DNA of 64,000 nucleotides from Legionella bozemanae (GTDB lineage Bacteria > Pseudomonadota > Gammaproteobacteria > Legionellales > Legionellaceae): assembly GCF_001648595.1 (NCBI RefSeq), contig NZ_LBAW01000004.1:186001-250000 (forward strand). The letters are read 5' to 3'. This document shows positions 1 through 9,708 of this stretch, piece by piece; position 1 is the first letter of the stretch, and each line of letters begins with the position of its first letter. Made by a program: the position numbers and the translations under genes. The notes below the pieces were generated by a model. It was given only the letters and a program-made list of their open reading frames with translations. It was not told the origin of the DNA and did no database searches.

Positions 1-1
1 T

Positions 2-436
2 CAAGGTTTAGCTGATTTATTTACCTTACGTGTAGCTGGCAATGTACTCAATGAAGATATTTTGGGTAGTATGGAATTTGCAGCTAAAGTAGTTGGATCT
101 CGTCTTATTGTAGTCTTGGCACATACTTCATGCGGTGCTGTAGCAGGTGCGTGTGAAGGTGCCCAACTCGGACATTTAACTGATGTTTTAGACAAAATTA
201 AACCCGTTGTGCAAACAAGTATGCAAGGGCAAGGAACAAAAAATTGTACTGATCCTAAACTAATTGATGCCATCGCTAAAGCCAACGCCTTAAGAATTGT
301 CAGAGAAATACAAGAAAGAAGCCCAATACTCAAAGATTTAATTAGTAAAAAACAAATAGGGATTGTGGCAGGCCTACATGATATCAAGACAGGTAAAGTA
401 GCGTTTTTTGAAGAAAAACGTTCCCTTCCCAATTAA
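2..436 (+). CDS. Beta-class carbonic anhydrase, C-terminal part (5' end outside window)
   Basis: This is the last 144 residues of a beta-carbonic anhydrase, which interconverts CO2 and bicarbonate in the cytoplasm. The open frame runs in from the window edge and ends at TAA 434-436. Visible family features are the DLFTLRVAGNV segment and the HTSCGAVAGAC motif, whose His and Cys (H-x2-C) are the second pair of zinc ligands. The first zinc-binding Cys and the catalytic Asp-Arg pair lie upstream of the window. The frame is intact through the normal C-terminal helices, so nothing suggests a pseudogene. An internal ATG at 62 is not the real start because the conserved strand continues before it. 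Confidence 0.9.
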   Translation, partial: QGLADLFTLRVAGNVLNEDILGSMEFAAKVVGSRLIVVLAHTSCGAVAGACEGAQLGHLTDVLDKIKPVVQTSMQGQGTKNCTDPKLIDAIAKANALRIVREIQERSPILKDLISKKQIGIVAGLHDIKTGKVAFFEEKRSLPN

Positions 437-460
437 ATATAATATAACCTGGGTGCATGC

Positions 461-526
461 ACTGTCTCTTGAGCACATCCCTGCCTATGCCCCGCGGCTT
501 TGTCCGCGGGACGTCGGAATAGGCAG
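461..526. repeat. Dispersed palindromic repeat, family A (half copy)
   Basis: The segment carries a GC-rich hairpin (CCCGCGG, short loop, CCGCGGG) flanked by CTGCCTAT and ATAGGCAG. Read on the other strand it matches the right half of the copy at 62026-62130, including the tail with GAGCACATCCCTGCC. It lies between carbonic anhydrase and the convergent nucleoside hydrolase gene. A second GC-rich dyad (GGGATCC-N6-GGATCCC type) follows at about 603-622. Confidence 0.7.
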
Positions 527-643
527 AACTGGTTTTCAGCGATGTGTAGAAGATTCAGGCGCACGCAGCAGAACCGGGAATTCTATGCCAATTCATGTAA
601 ACCGGGATCCGCGGTGGGATCCCGCTCTACCAATAGAGTTCAA

Positions 644-1651
644 TCAAGAAGTTTTCTTTAAAGCATCCATTAAAATGTTTTCAAATCGTCCCTGGTTCAC
701 CGCGGTACACACGCGTACCATGTTACCCTTTTCATCAACCACTGTAGTACCCGATTGTTTTTCTGGACTTAATACAACACGTAATTTTTTATTCGTGGAT
801 TTAACAATTGAATTATCATGTGCCACGACTGCAGAAAGCACATCCCAAAAATACCACTTATGATCAAATATTTCGGCCTCATTGCGATGAAAAAGTTCAT
901 AGAAAAATTGATTAGCTAGATTATTTTGATTTTGTTTCAATTTAAGATAAAAATCTTTTGTCACAGGAACCTGATTGGTTACATCCAGGCCTACCAGAGT
1001 GATAGGAATTTCTGAACGAAATACCTTGTCTGCAGCATAAGGATCAACATAGATATTCCATTCTGCAGTAGTATTTTGAATTGAATGATCCACTTCAACC
1101 AAATTTCCAGCACTATCCACTGCTCCACCCATAACATAAATCATTTTAATTTTGCTTTTTATCTCTGGTATCCGGACTACAAGTTCACCAAGATTTGTTA
1201 ATGGACCAATAGCTAAAATCTCAACAGGCTCTTTCGCATTCTTTAAAGTAGACTCCAGTAACTGTAATGCAGTCTGTGAAGAGGACCTCGCAACTTTAGG
1301 TAACAAATCGGCGGCGCCTGCTAAATTATCCGCGGTTTTACGTAACCAGTCAGGGAATTGATGTGTTCCAGCCATCGGTGTATCACGTCCGCAGGCTAAT
1401 GGAATTTTTTCATGATGCATTAAAGCCAATAATCCAGCAACATTTCTTAATCCAGATGGACAATGAGATTCACCGGTACCCACTACGGTTATCGCTTTAA
1501 TATCAATGTCTTTTTGTGCTAACAAATAGAGAATCGCCAATTCATCATCAACTCCTACATCAGTATCAATAATAAAAGGTCTCGCAGCATGTACTAATGA
1601 AAACAGCAAAGATAAAATAAGAAAGACAACGGCTTTTACTCCCGAATTCAT
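644..1651 (-). CDS. Exported nucleoside hydrolase (IunH/URH family)
   Basis: A 335-residue inosine-uridine-preferring nucleoside hydrolase, which splits ribonucleosides into base plus ribose. After a hydrophobic N-terminus that fits a signal peptide ending near VHAA (residue 23), the protein begins RPFIIDTDVGVDD, the Asp-rich calcium-binding signature of the family. Further family segments are AIGPLTNLG, YVMGGAV and the C-terminal DHKWYFWDVLSA. The signal peptide is unusual, since most bacterial members are cytoplasmic; this one should act in the periplasm or outside. The start is ATG 1651 with GGAGG nine bases upstream. It overlaps the stop of the upstream transporter as ATGA, so the two are probably coupled and act in one uptake pathway. 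Confidence 0.92.
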   Translation of the reverse strand: MNSGVKAVVFLILSLLFSLVHAARPFIIDTDVGVDDELAILYLLAQKDIDIKAITVVGTGESHCPSGLRNVAGLLALMHHEKIPLACGRDTPMAGTHQFPDWLRKTADNLAGAADLLPKVARSSSQTALQLLESTLKNAKEPVEILAIGPLTNLGELVVRIPEIKSKIKMIYVMGGAVDSAGNLVEVDHSIQNTTAEWNIYVDPYAADKVFRSEIPITLVGLDVTNQVPVTKDFYLKLKQNQNNLANQFFYELFHRNEAEIFDHKWYFWDVLSAVVAHDNSIVKSTNKKLRVVLSPEKQSGTTVVDEKGNMVRVCTAVNQGRFENILMDALKKTS

Positions 1652-2931
1652 GATGAAACCTCCGTTTCCACATAGAGTCTTTTAATAGTTAATACTGCGA
1701 CAAAACAAAGAATTGCACTCAGTGTTAGATAAAAGCTGGGAGCAAGGTTGTTGTTTAGTGCCTCAATTAAATAAGTAGCAATAAATGGAGTTAAACCTCC
1801 GAAAAAAGCAAATGCGAGATTATAAGAAATAGCAATTCCAGTGTAACGAATAGAGACTGGGAATAGTTCAACCAGCAAGCTGGGATAAACCATGATGGCG
1901 CTGCTCAAAATCGCAAAAATAAATAAGGCTGCAATCAGCGATGAAGTCGTTTGTCTGGATAAAGTAACAAATAAAATATAGCTTAATAAAATAAAACCAA
2001 ATGCTCCAATTAAAAGCACCAATTTACGACCCAAACGATCAGCACACCAGCAAAAAAATATAAGTAACAAGGAATAAAAACCCAAATTAATCGTATTGAA
2101 TAAGGTCGCTTGTTGTTTCGGATAAGCAAGGATCGTTGAAAGATATGTAGGCATATATAAAAATAATAAATTAATCATTACTGAGCCCAAGCACGTTAAA
2201 CCAACACCTTGTAAAATTTTTCGCCAGTGCAAAGTAATTGCTTCGACAAAAGGCATTCGCGTATTTTCTGTTGAATTTTTAAATGCAAGAAATAAGGGGC
2301 TCTCAGCCAATTGTTTACGAATATAGAAACTGAATATTCCAAGTAATCCACCAAGTATAAAGGGAATACGCCAACCAAAACTCAATAATTGTGCATTTGA
2401 AAGTTGACTCGTTAGAATTAAACTAATCATTGCCCCCAGAAAAATACCTAAATTAAGACAAGAAAAAATAACACCACAAGCAAGTGCCCTGGAGCGCGGA
2501 TTTACGTGTTCGCAAGTAAAGGTTAATGCTCCTGGAATTTCACCGCCAATTGATAATCCTTGCAATAACCTCAAAAAAATCAAAAGAATACTCGAAAAAA
2601 TCCCTATGTGTTGGTATGTGGGTAACACTCCAATAAGAACCGTTGGAACCGCCATCAAGAGCACCGAAAAAATAAACGTTTTTTTACGACCGTATTTATC
2701 TCCAAAATGACTAAAAGCGATACCTCCTAATGGACGAATCAAATAGCCAATAGCGAAAACGGCATATACACTCATCAACGAGGCCAATTTGTCGGTTTCG
2801 GGAAAAAAAATCTGACTGATTATTGGTGCAAAAATAACGTAAATTACAAAATCATAAAACTCCAATGCACCACCCAAAGAAGCAAGAAAAATAATTTTTC
2901 GCTCACTGGGTTTTAATTTCAACTCATGCAC
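1648..2931 (-). CDS. MFS transporter, metabolite:H+ symporter (ProP/ShiA-like) family
   Basis: A 12-helix major facilitator transporter of about 427 residues. The MHS subfamily is indicated by the opening GGALEFYDFVIYVIFAPII, the loop FGDKYGRKKTF (the RKR-type motif after helix 2) and RLLQGLSIGGEIPGA in helix 4. Members import small organic acids, betaines or similar solutes with protons; the substrate here cannot be read from sequence. The start chosen is GTG 2931, eight bases after AAAGGA. ATG 2970 gives 13 more residues but has no ribosome-binding site. It is coupled by a 4-base overlap to the exported nucleoside hydrolase, so a nucleoside breakdown product is a reasonable but unproven cargo. 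Confidence 0.88.
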   Translation of the reverse strand: MHELKLKPSERKIIFLASLGGALEFYDFVIYVIFAPIISQIFFPETDKLASLMSVYAVFAIGYLIRPLGGIAFSHFGDKYGRKKTFIFSVLLMAVPTVLIGVLPTYQHIGIFSSILLIFLRLLQGLSIGGEIPGALTFTCEHVNPRSRALACGVIFSCLNLGIFLGAMISLILTSQLSNAQLLSFGWRIPFILGGLLGIFSFYIRKQLAESPLFLAFKNSTENTRMPFVEAITLHWRKILQGVGLTCLGSVMINLLFLYMPTYLSTILAYPKQQATLFNTINLGFYSLLLIFFCWCADRLGRKLVLLIGAFGFILLSYILFVTLSRQTTSSLIAALFIFAILSSAIMVYPSLLVELFPVSIRYTGIAISYNLAFAFFGGLTPFIATYLIEALNNNLAPSFYLTLSAILCFVAVLTIKRLYVETEVSS

Positions 2932-3100
2932 CTGTAAATCCTTTTTTATGGCAAAGCTGTAAAATAGCATAACTTTTAATAGCGCTCATGATTTTTTTAA
3001 AATTAAGAACTTATCGTAATATTATTCTCATATTTAAGAAATGGCTCTTTATCTTGAGTTTTAGTAACATCAATGAAAACGACTCATTGTTTCACCAAAG

Positions 3101-3949
3101 ATGAAAAACTATTCTCTTTCAGAGCAGATTATTCAGCGTGTTGAGGCAGCTGTTACTCAAGCACAAATTGATGCTTATAAAAAAGATGGCGCTGTTTGTA
3201 TTCATCAAATTCTGAGTCCTATAGAAATAGAACTACTTCGAACAGGCATTGAGCTCAACCTGAGCTCCCCCAGCCCTAGCGTTAAAATTGCAAGTAAAAA
3301 TGATGATCCGGGACAATTCATTGAAGATTTTTGCACCTGGCAAACGAATCCTCATTATCAACAATTTATTTTTGAATCACCAGTTAGTCTCATTGCTGGT
3401 AAACTCATGGAGAGTAAAAAAACAAGACTGTATCATGATCACCTTCTGGTTAAAGAACCAGGTACGCGGCAGCGAACCCCATGGCATCAGGATCAGCCCT
3501 ATTACAATATTGAAGGAATACAAAATTGCAGTTTATGGATACCTGTTGATCCAGTACCTCGTGCATCCACCTTGGAGTTTATCGCAGGTTCTCATTTGGG
3601 ACCATGGCTCATGCCTCGTTCTTTTATGGATAACCAAGCAAAATGGTTTCCAGAAGGAAGCCTTGCTGATCTTCCAGATATTGACTCAAAACGTGAAGAT
3701 TACCCCATTATTGGCTGGGAAATAACTCCTGGTGACGTAGTTTGTTTTCATATGCTCACCCTTCATTCTGCAAGTGGAGTACGTTGCAATCAACGACGAA
3801 GAGTATTCTCTGTGCGTTTTCTTGGTGACGACATCACTCATGCACCACGGAAATGGGTAACCTCACCCGATTTCCCTGGATTGAGCGAACAGCTTCCCAA
3901 AGGAGCCCCAATGGACCACCCTTTATTTCCTGTAATTTGGGAAGGCTAG
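3101..3949 (+). CDS. Phytanoyl-CoA dioxygenase (PhyH) family protein
   Basis: A 282-residue Fe(II)/2-oxoglutarate-dependent oxygenase of the PhyH family. The iron-binding HxD is visible in TPWHQDQPYYN (residues about 126-136) and the distal His in HMLTLHSAS, followed by an Arg in RRRVFSVRFLGDD that would hold 2-oxoglutarate. The N-terminal helix with 'YKKDGAVCIHQIL' is typical of the family. These enzymes hydroxylate lipids, small metabolites or halogenated compounds; the substrate is not predictable. The gene stands alone, divergent from the MFS gene to its left, and has only a weak ribosome-binding site before ATG 3101. Confidence 0.88.
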   Translation: MKNYSLSEQIIQRVEAAVTQAQIDAYKKDGAVCIHQILSPIEIELLRTGIELNLSSPSPSVKIASKNDDPGQFIEDFCTWQTNPHYQQFIFESPVSLIAGKLMESKKTRLYHDHLLVKEPGTRQRTPWHQDQPYYNIEGIQNCSLWIPVDPVPRASTLEFIAGSHLGPWLMPRSFMDNQAKWFPEGSLADLPDIDSKREDYPIIGWEITPGDVVCFHMLTLHSASGVRCNQRRRVFSVRFLGDDITHAPRKWVTSPDFPGLSEQLPKGAPMDHPLFPVIWEG

Positions 3950-3962
3950 GCCCATTATGCAT

Positions 3963-4075
3963 TTCGCCAGCTTAAGTCCAAATGGCTTGATTTTCGAGAG
4001 CCGAAGCGCGGCATATATAGAGTATGTCAGCATCATCGGATCACAAGGAAATCAGGGCAGTTTGGCCAAGATAGT
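3963..4075. repeat. Dispersed intergenic repeat, family C (copy 1)
   Basis: Non-coding sequence with GATTTTCGAG, GCGCGGCATATA and GAGTATGTCAGCAT. It aligns by eye, with gaps, to the reverse complement of 13725-13835 and more loosely to 5055-5125. A 65-codon open frame covers it, but it has no ribosome-binding site or recognisable protein, and the repeat explains the conservation. Confidence 0.5.
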
Positions 4076-4241
4076 AGAGATGTGCCTTAACAATTATTGT
4101 GAAACAATACCCATTTTTTTGAGCCATCTACACATGAGAAAAAGGCCATACTGAGATAGTTGTAAATTTTTGCAATAAAAATTCTGTTTTTTTTCTTAAA
4201 AATAAGCAATACTTCTTTCTGAATAAATCGTGGTAAAACCT

Positions 4242-5051
4242 ATGGTTAAAATAAGACCTTTTCTTAAATGGGCAGGTAGTAAATACAACTGTCTGGAAAA
4301 GATTATTCCCTTTCTTCCTCCGGGTAAACGTCTCATTGAGCCTTTTGCTGGCTCAGGTGTCGTTTTTATGAATACGAATTATTCTTCCTATCTGTTGGCT
4401 GAAAGTAATTTTGATTTAGTCTACCTTTTTACTACATTACAACGAAATGGAGACGCATTCATTAAGCATTGCGAAACTTATTTTAGCCCAGAATTCAACC
4501 GTAAAGAAAAATATTATCAACTCCGATCTGATTTTAATATGTCGCCTCATTCAGCAGAAAAATCTGCACTTTTTCTTTACCTAAATCGTCACGGTTATAA
4601 TGGATTATGTCGATATAACTCCAAAGGAATTTATAACGTTCCTTTTGGACTTTACAGCAAACCATATTTTCCACATAAAGAAATGCAACTTTTTCATTTG
4701 AAAAGCCAACAGACAGAATTCATCCATAATGATTTCAGAAAAACGTTTGAATACGCGGAGCGGGGCGACGTAATTTATTGTGATCCCCCCTATGTACTTC
4801 TTTCAGAGAAATCACACCATCTACCCTACACCAAAAAACTGTTTACAACAGAAGATCAAATTGAGTTAACGGAGTTAGCTAAAGAAACAGCAGCTAAGGG
4901 TATTCCAGTTATTCTTTCCAATCATGATACTGAATTTACTCGCTACCACTATAGAAAAGCAGAAATTAAAAGTTTTCCAGTATCGCGTTTTATTAATTGT
5001 CAGGGCTCGCTACGCCGGCCGGTAAAAGAATTAATTGCAATATTTAATTAA
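4242..5051 (+). CDS. dam: DNA adenine methylase, Dam type (D12 class)
   Basis: A 269-residue N6-adenine methyltransferase expected to methylate GATC. The family's opening PFLKWAGSKYNC, the S-adenosylmethionine loop EPFAGSGVVFMN and the catalytic DPPY in DVIYCDPPYVLL are all present in the order of the alpha class. The C-terminal VSRFINCQGSLRRPVKELI matches Dam proteins and ends at the usual length. ATG 4242 was chosen because it places three residues before IRPFLKWAG as in relatives; GTG 4230 is an in-frame alternative. No restriction endonuclease gene is next to it, so it is probably a housekeeping or orphan methylase acting in mismatch repair and replication timing. Confidence 0.93.
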   Translation: MVKIRPFLKWAGSKYNCLEKIIPFLPPGKRLIEPFAGSGVVFMNTNYSSYLLAESNFDLVYLFTTLQRNGDAFIKHCETYFSPEFNRKEKYYQLRSDFNMSPHSAEKSALFLYLNRHGYNGLCRYNSKGIYNVPFGLYSKPYFPHKEMQLFHLKSQQTEFIHNDFRKTFEYAERGDVIYCDPPYVLLSEKSHHLPYTKKLFTTEDQIELTELAKETAAKGIPVILSNHDTEFTRYHYRKAEIKSFPVSRFINCQGSLRRPVKELIAIFN

Positions 5052-5054
5052 TTC

Positions 5055-5225
5055 GCAGCGAAACCGTAAAAGCGCAGCATACATCTGTATGTGCGCATTG
5101 ATTGGGAAAATTTTCTCGCAAGATGCACCAAATACGGCCGTTCCCTGATAGGGGCTGAGCACTTAGGAGGAATTCCATATTCTGGATAATTAAACCCGGG
5201 TTTCGCAACGCTTCACCCAAGCTTG
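5055..5225. repeat. Intergenic sequence with a diverged family C copy and a family B fragment
   Basis: Between Dam and the convergent MFS gene. GCGCAGCATACATCTGTATGTGCGCAT resembles the core of the copy at 3963-4075. At 5189-5217 the segment AACCCGGGTTTCGCAACGCTTCACCC is a one-armed piece of the family B repeat. No gene is supported here. Confidence 0.4.
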
Positions 5226-5230
5226 TTATA

Positions 5231-6508
5231 TTAACTAATTGGATGATCTTTATGATCATGATCTTTGATAAAGAAAGCAAGAATAGTAACGAGTAATAAT
5301 GAAAGTGGTAATATCGATAAAGCAACCTGATAATCTACTATGGTATAGATATGCTCTCCTTCTACAATGCCACTATCACCAAAAGTATCCAGTAACTTAC
5401 CAACCAGCGGTTGAAAAATAACACCACCAAGGGTTACTATCATGTTCGTTGCTGCAAATACCGTACCTGATAATTGGGCACCACTGCATTCTTTAGCCAT
5501 AATAAATACGATAATTTCTGTTGCACTAAACACACCATACAAAAACAATAGGACATTCAAACTAGCATAGGATAGGCCAGGCCAATACAATACGATGCTA
5601 ATACAAATCAAGGCTAAAATGGCACCTAAAACCAAAGGCAGCAAACGCCTTCCGGTATGATCCGATAAATATCCGGCAATAGGAGCACCAACTGCCCAAC
5701 CCAAAAAAACTGCAGAGACAGTTCTGGCAGCCTCAACTTTAGTTAAATTGTGTGCTTGCTCCAAATACGTTTTTCCCCACAACTCACCAAATACAGACAA
5801 CGATGTGTATAAACAGGCTCCAACAAAACCAATGACCCAAACTTCTGGAGCCATTAACACTTTAAGGACATTTCTAAAGAATTCGGGTAAAGGATGCTTA
5901 TTTGACTGATGTCCTTCAGGTCCATCACGAACCACAAGAAATATCAATACACTCAATCCCGAACCTACAATGGCTATGAAGAATAATACATGCTCCCAAC
6001 CGATGCTCTCAGACCATTCAGTAATCTTCACTTCACCATAGACTAACCCTAGCATTCCTAATGTAGTCATGAGACCCGCGACTAAAGAAAAATAACGTCT
6101 GGGCAACCAATGCAACGCAAGGGACAATACACCAACAAAAGCAAAGGAAGAGCCAAAACCCACTAAAAAGCGCCCTGCTCCCACCAAAAACATGGATGAA
6201 GTCAGGGTAAACATCCAAGAACCAACAGTACAACATATACATGCAAACGTTAAAAGCCGTCGGGGACCAAATCGATCCATGAGCATTCCTACAGGCATTT
6301 GCATGGGTGAATACGCAAAATAATATAAGGCAGATATTTGGCCAAAAGTGGTCGCTGAAATATGCCCCAACGCGATACTTAGTTCGGTCTGTAAAACCCC
6401 AGGAATAATGCGTAAGATAAATTCATAGCAATAAAAAATTGCCCCAACAAAGCATATAAACATGCCAAAAAACAATTGTTTTCTTGAAACAGTATCATTT
6501 AGGCGCAT
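5231..6508 (-). CDS. MFS transporter (possible Pht-like), second gene of a tandem pair
   Basis: A 425-residue 12-helix major facilitator protein. Helix 1 contains FYCYEFILRIIPGVLQ, the loop after helix 2 has MLMDRFGPRRLLTF (motif A), and helix 4-5 carries GRFLVGFGSSFAFVG. The same pattern recurs in the next gene upstream and in the pair at 17.3-19.9 kb, so the four are paralogs. Proteins of this shape in Legionella include the Pht phagosomal amino-acid and nucleoside transporters; that link is from memory and the cargo is unknown. ATG 6508 overlaps the end of the upstream paralog by 14 bases, indicating one transcript. Confidence 0.85.
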   Translation of the reverse strand: MRLNDTVSRKQLFFGMFICFVGAIFYCYEFILRIIPGVLQTELSIALGHISATTFGQISALYYFAYSPMQMPVGMLMDRFGPRRLLTFACICCTVGSWMFTLTSSMFLVGAGRFLVGFGSSFAFVGVLSLALHWLPRRYFSLVAGLMTTLGMLGLVYGEVKITEWSESIGWEHVLFFIAIVGSGLSVLIFLVVRDGPEGHQSNKHPLPEFFRNVLKVLMAPEVWVIGFVGACLYTSLSVFGELWGKTYLEQAHNLTKVEAARTVSAVFLGWAVGAPIAGYLSDHTGRRLLPLVLGAILALICISIVLYWPGLSYASLNVLLFLYGVFSATEIIVFIMAKECSGAQLSGTVFAATNMIVTLGGVIFQPLVGKLLDTFGDSGIVEGEHIYTIVDYQVALSILPLSLLLVTILAFFIKDHDHKDHPIS

Positions 6509-7793
6509 GAGCGTGAGTTTCCTTTAAAAAGAACGTTAATAAAGCTGCAATAAACATACTGATCGGTATAAAAGCCAGGGCAATGCGGTAATCAGTCATG
6601 TTGTATAATTTATTAACATTTTCTACAACCAATACTGAAGAAAGTGAAGCACCACTACGTAAGGAATAACTGAAATCTAATAAATGCCCTACTAAAGGCT
6701 GCAGCAACATACCGCCTAACATGACGATCATGTTGGTAAACGCCATAGCTGTACCTGCAGCCTCACCAGGACTCAACTCCCTTCCAACAGCAAATACAAT
6801 TGCTTGCGCACTATAAAATAATCCTAGAAAAAACATAAGTATCTGTACATTAGTTTCAGTCAAACCAGGGAAATACAGAATAACCAACATAAGTACGGTG
6901 GCAACACTAGCACCTAAAAACATAGGCAGCTTTCTGCGCGCTATTCTGTCAGAAAAATACCCCATCAGCGGAGCACCTACAGTAAAACCTAAGAAAAGTA
7001 ATGAATTCGCTAAGCCTGCAGCATGTGCTGATAGGCCATGAGCATTTCTTAAATAGGGAATTCCCCATAATTCAGCAAAAACAGTTGTAGGAAGATAAAC
7101 CATACAGCCGTACAATCCATTAATCCATATTTGTCTATTACTGATTATTATATTTAAATCAATTAGACCTGTTCTAAAATTAGAAACCGTACCGCTTTGT
7201 CTGTATCGTCCTTTTTTATCGTGAATCCCTAACCATAATACAAAGGTTAATACAATCCCAAAAAAGGCAGTCATATTTAAGGTTTTAATCCACCCTATTT
7301 GGGTAACAAAGATCTCTAAAAGATTATCGCCTAGCATGGCACCTACTGTTCCTAAAGCTGAAGTGATACCAGAAACCATAGCGAGCTTATTTTCAGGCAA
7401 CCAGATTGTAGCAAGCTTTAATACCCCCACAAACGCAAATGCAGAGCCTAATCCAACTAAAAATCGTCCTGAAGCCGCAACCCAAAAAGAGGTTGTACTG
7501 GTAAATAAAAAAGTTCCAATGACGCAAATCAAACAGGCAAAAGTTAATAATCTTCGCGGACCATACCGATCCATCATAATCCCTACAGGTAATTGCATGG
7601 GAACATATGCATAATAATATATAGATGAAATATGCCCAAAACCTGTGGCTGACAAATTAAAATGCTCACGCAGAGCAGTTTCCATTACACTAGGCGCGAT
7701 TCGAAGCAAATATTCGTAACTGTAAAACACGGCCCCAAGACCACAAATAAGCCATCCAATTAATGCGTAATTTCTCCGGTTTTCAGAAAGCAA
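6495..7793 (-). CDS. MFS transporter (possible Pht-like), first gene of a tandem pair
   Basis: A 432-residue paralog of the downstream transporter, with YSYEYLLRIAPSVME in helix 1, MMDRYGPRRLLTF after helix 2 and GRFLVGLGSAFAFVG in helix 4-5. The chosen start is TTG 7793, which follows AAGGAG at a good distance. GTG 7829 would add 12 residues but has no ribosome-binding site. The two genes overlap by 14 bases and presumably arose by duplication. They could be transporters with different cargo or partners in uptake and export; the sequence does not decide. Confidence 0.85.
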   Translation of the reverse strand: MLSENRRNYALIGWLICGLGAVFYSYEYLLRIAPSVMETALREHFNLSATGFGHISSIYYYAYVPMQLPVGIMMDRYGPRRLLTFACLICVIGTFLFTSTTSFWVAASGRFLVGLGSAFAFVGVLKLATIWLPENKLAMVSGITSALGTVGAMLGDNLLEIFVTQIGWIKTLNMTAFFGIVLTFVLWLGIHDKKGRYRQSGTVSNFRTGLIDLNIIISNRQIWINGLYGCMVYLPTTVFAELWGIPYLRNAHGLSAHAAGLANSLLFLGFTVGAPLMGYFSDRIARRKLPMFLGASVATVLMLVILYFPGLTETNVQILMFFLGLFYSAQAIVFAVGRELSPGEAAGTAMAFTNMIVMLGGMLLQPLVGHLLDFSYSLRSGASLSSVLVVENVNKLYNMTDYRIALAFIPISMFIAALLTFFLKETHAHAPK

Positions 7794-7954
7794 AGTAATC
7801 TCCTTAACTATTTGGTTAAGCAAAGGCACGCACTGTTATTTCAACAGTTAAAAGCACCCTTGGCTGTATAATTCACCTATTATCCTGAGCGCAACCCGAT
7901 ACATCTCATACGGCATACTGCTACACCTTGAGGCCTGCATTCAGGATGCTACTT

Positions 7955-9196
7955 TTATTCTAAATTACTACTTACTTGATTTGCGCCGCTTGCTATTGCA
8001 GCCTGAGCTACAGCAGCAGGAACTCGTTCTCTTAAACGAGGATCTATAGGCTTGGGAATAATATAGTTAGGACCAAAATCCCAATACGTAACACCTGGGT
8101 AATTATCCTTCACTACCTGGGGGACGGGCTCATGCACCAGTTGACGAATTGCTTCAACCGCAGCAATTTGCATTGATTGATTAATACACTTGGCACGTAC
8201 ATCCAACGCACCACGAAAAATATAAGGAAAACATAACACATTATTGACTTGATTAGGATAGTCACTACGTCCAGTAGCGATGACCAAATCATCACGTACT
8301 TGAAAAGCTAATTCCGGCCTAATTTCAGGATCAGGATTCGACAAAGCAAAAATAACAGGCTTAGGGGCCATTAATTTCAATAAATCGGCATCTAATAAAT
8401 CTGGCTTGGCAACCCCAATAAAAACATCAGCATCAACGAGAGCATCTGCTAAAGTTCGACATTCAGTAGTACGAGCAAAAGCAAATTTATATGCATTTAA
8501 ATCAGCTCGTCCAGAATGGATAACCCCTTTGGTATCCAAAAGTAACATATTTTCTTTATGAGCACCTAAAGCGACAAGCAATCGCATGGAAGCAATTCCT
8601 GCTGCTCCTGCTCCAATACACACGATTTTTGCTTCAGATAATTTTTTTTGTTGTAGTTCAAGGGCATTAAGCAAAGCTGCTGCAACAACTATTGCAGTAC
8701 CATGCTGATCATCATGGAATACAGGAATGTTCAATTGCTCAATTAAAGCTTGCTCAATTTCAAAACACTCCGGAGCCTTAAGATCCTCCAGATTAATTCC
8801 CCCAAACGTGGGAGCAATACGTTTTGCTGTAGAAATAAATGCTTGCGAATCATGAGCATCAATTTCTATATCAAATACATCAATGCCAGCAAAACGCTTA
8901 AATAAAACTGCCTTCCCTTCCATTACTGGCTTACTGGCAAGAGGTCCAAGATCTCCTAAACCTAATACTGCAGTACCATTAGTCATAACAGCGACTAAAT
9001 TTCCTTTATTCGTGTAACGATAGGCGTCTTCAGGGTTCTCTGCTATGGCAATTACAGGCGCAGCAACACCAGGTGTATAAGCCAACGACAAATCACTCTG
9101 AGAGTCAGTTGATTTGGTAACATGAACACCGAGTTTTCCAGGAGTTGGAAACTCGTGATAATCTAATGCACATTGCTTTAAAACTTCATTATCCAA
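7955..9196 (-). CDS. NAD(P)-dependent malic enzyme, short form
   Basis: A 413-residue malic enzyme that decarboxylates malate to pyruvate. The N-terminal segment [10 protein letters not shown], the metal-binding [25 protein letters not shown] and the nucleotide-binding [14 protein letters not shown] are intact. It lacks the phosphotransacetylase-like C-terminal extension of MaeB-type enzymes, so it is the short bacterial type. The start is TTG 9196, with a purine-rich GAGAG about nine bases upstream; no nearby ATG would keep the conserved N-terminus. Malic enzyme suits an organism that feeds gluconeogenesis and the citric acid cycle from amino acids. The coenzyme preference cannot be told here. 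Confidence 0.93.
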   Translation of the reverse strand: MDNEVLKQCALDYHEFPTPGKLGVHVTKSTDSQSDLSLAYTPGVAAPVIAIAENPEDAYRYTNKGNLVAVMTNGTAVLGLGDLGPLASKPVMEGKAVLFKRFAGIDVFDIEIDAHDSQAFISTAKRIAPTFGGINLEDLKAPECFEIEQALIEQLNIPVFHDDQHGTAIVVAAALLNALELQQKKLSEAKIVCIGAGAAGIASMRLLVALGAHKENMLLLDTKGVIHSGRADLNAYKFAFARTTECRTLADALVDADVFIGVAKPDLLDADLLKLMAPKPVIFALSNPDPEIRPELAFQVRDDLVIATGRSDYPNQVNNVLCFPYIFRGALDVRAKCINQSMQIAAVEAIRQLVHEPVPQVVKDNYPGVTYWDFGPNYIIPKPIDPRLRERVPAAVAQAAIASGANQVSSNLE

Positions 9197-9447
9197 AGTA
9201 CTTACTCTCTTTCAAGTGAAAACAAAACCTAAGTAAGGCTTAAAATCCTACTATCCATTGCCCAATTCATTCTTATCCAAAGTGCCATAGGCACACAAAC
9301 TTTGGCTATATACTCTTGCAGTGATTAAGAGAAACAGCCATGAAATGATGAGATTGGAACAAGAATTGGACGTCAAGAACCTATAAGCAACGCAAGTTAG
9401 CATTGCAGGAACAATCTGTCAATAAGTTATATTTCGAGTGAAGTATA

Positions 9448-9473
9448 ATAAAAAGGCGCAAAGATAACGCGCC
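9448..9473 (-). terminator. Rho-independent terminator after rpmE
   Basis: Read on the minus strand, GGGCGCG, an AT-rich loop and CGCGCC/GCGCC-type pairing (GGCGC at 9455-9459 with GCGCC at 9469-9473) are followed by a run of T. It begins two bases past the rpmE stop codon. Confidence 0.65.
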
Positions 9474-9474
9474 C

Positions 9475-9708
9475 TTATTTCTTTTCTTCTTTAGCAGCTT
9501 GATTAGAACGCTGGCTATAACGATCGCGGAACTTCTGGACACGACCCCCAGTATCCACCAATTTTTGCTTACCAGTATAAAAAGGATGACATTGTGAGCA
9601 CACTTCAATGTTCAAATCTTTACATAATGTTGAACGGGTTTCAAATTCCTCGCCACAGCTGCATGTTACCTTAACTACTTTATAATCTGGATGAATTGAT
9701 GCCTTCAT
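9475..9708 (-). CDS. rpmE: 50S ribosomal protein L31 (zinc-binding form)
   Basis: A 77-residue L31 opening [18 protein letters not shown]. The four zinc-binding cysteines are present (CSC near residue 17 and [12 protein letters not shown] near 37-40), so this is the C+ form rather than the zinc-independent paralog. [18 protein letters not shown] is the diagnostic core. It is a monocistronic gene with its own terminator directly after the stop codon. The C-terminal extension is basic and lysine-rich, typical of L31. Confidence 0.97.
   Translation of the reverse strand: MKASIHPDYKVVKVTCSCGEEFETRSTLCKDLNIEVCSQCHPFYTGKQKLVDTGGRVQKFRDRYSQRSNQAAKEEKK

Noticed and set aside
408-863. 151-codon frame on the plus strand
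   Set aside because: It runs through a family A repeat and then antisense through the nucleoside hydrolase gene; no protein features.
3957-4154. 65-codon open frame after the PhyH gene
   Set aside because: It has no ribosome-binding site and no recognisable protein, and lies over the family C repeat.
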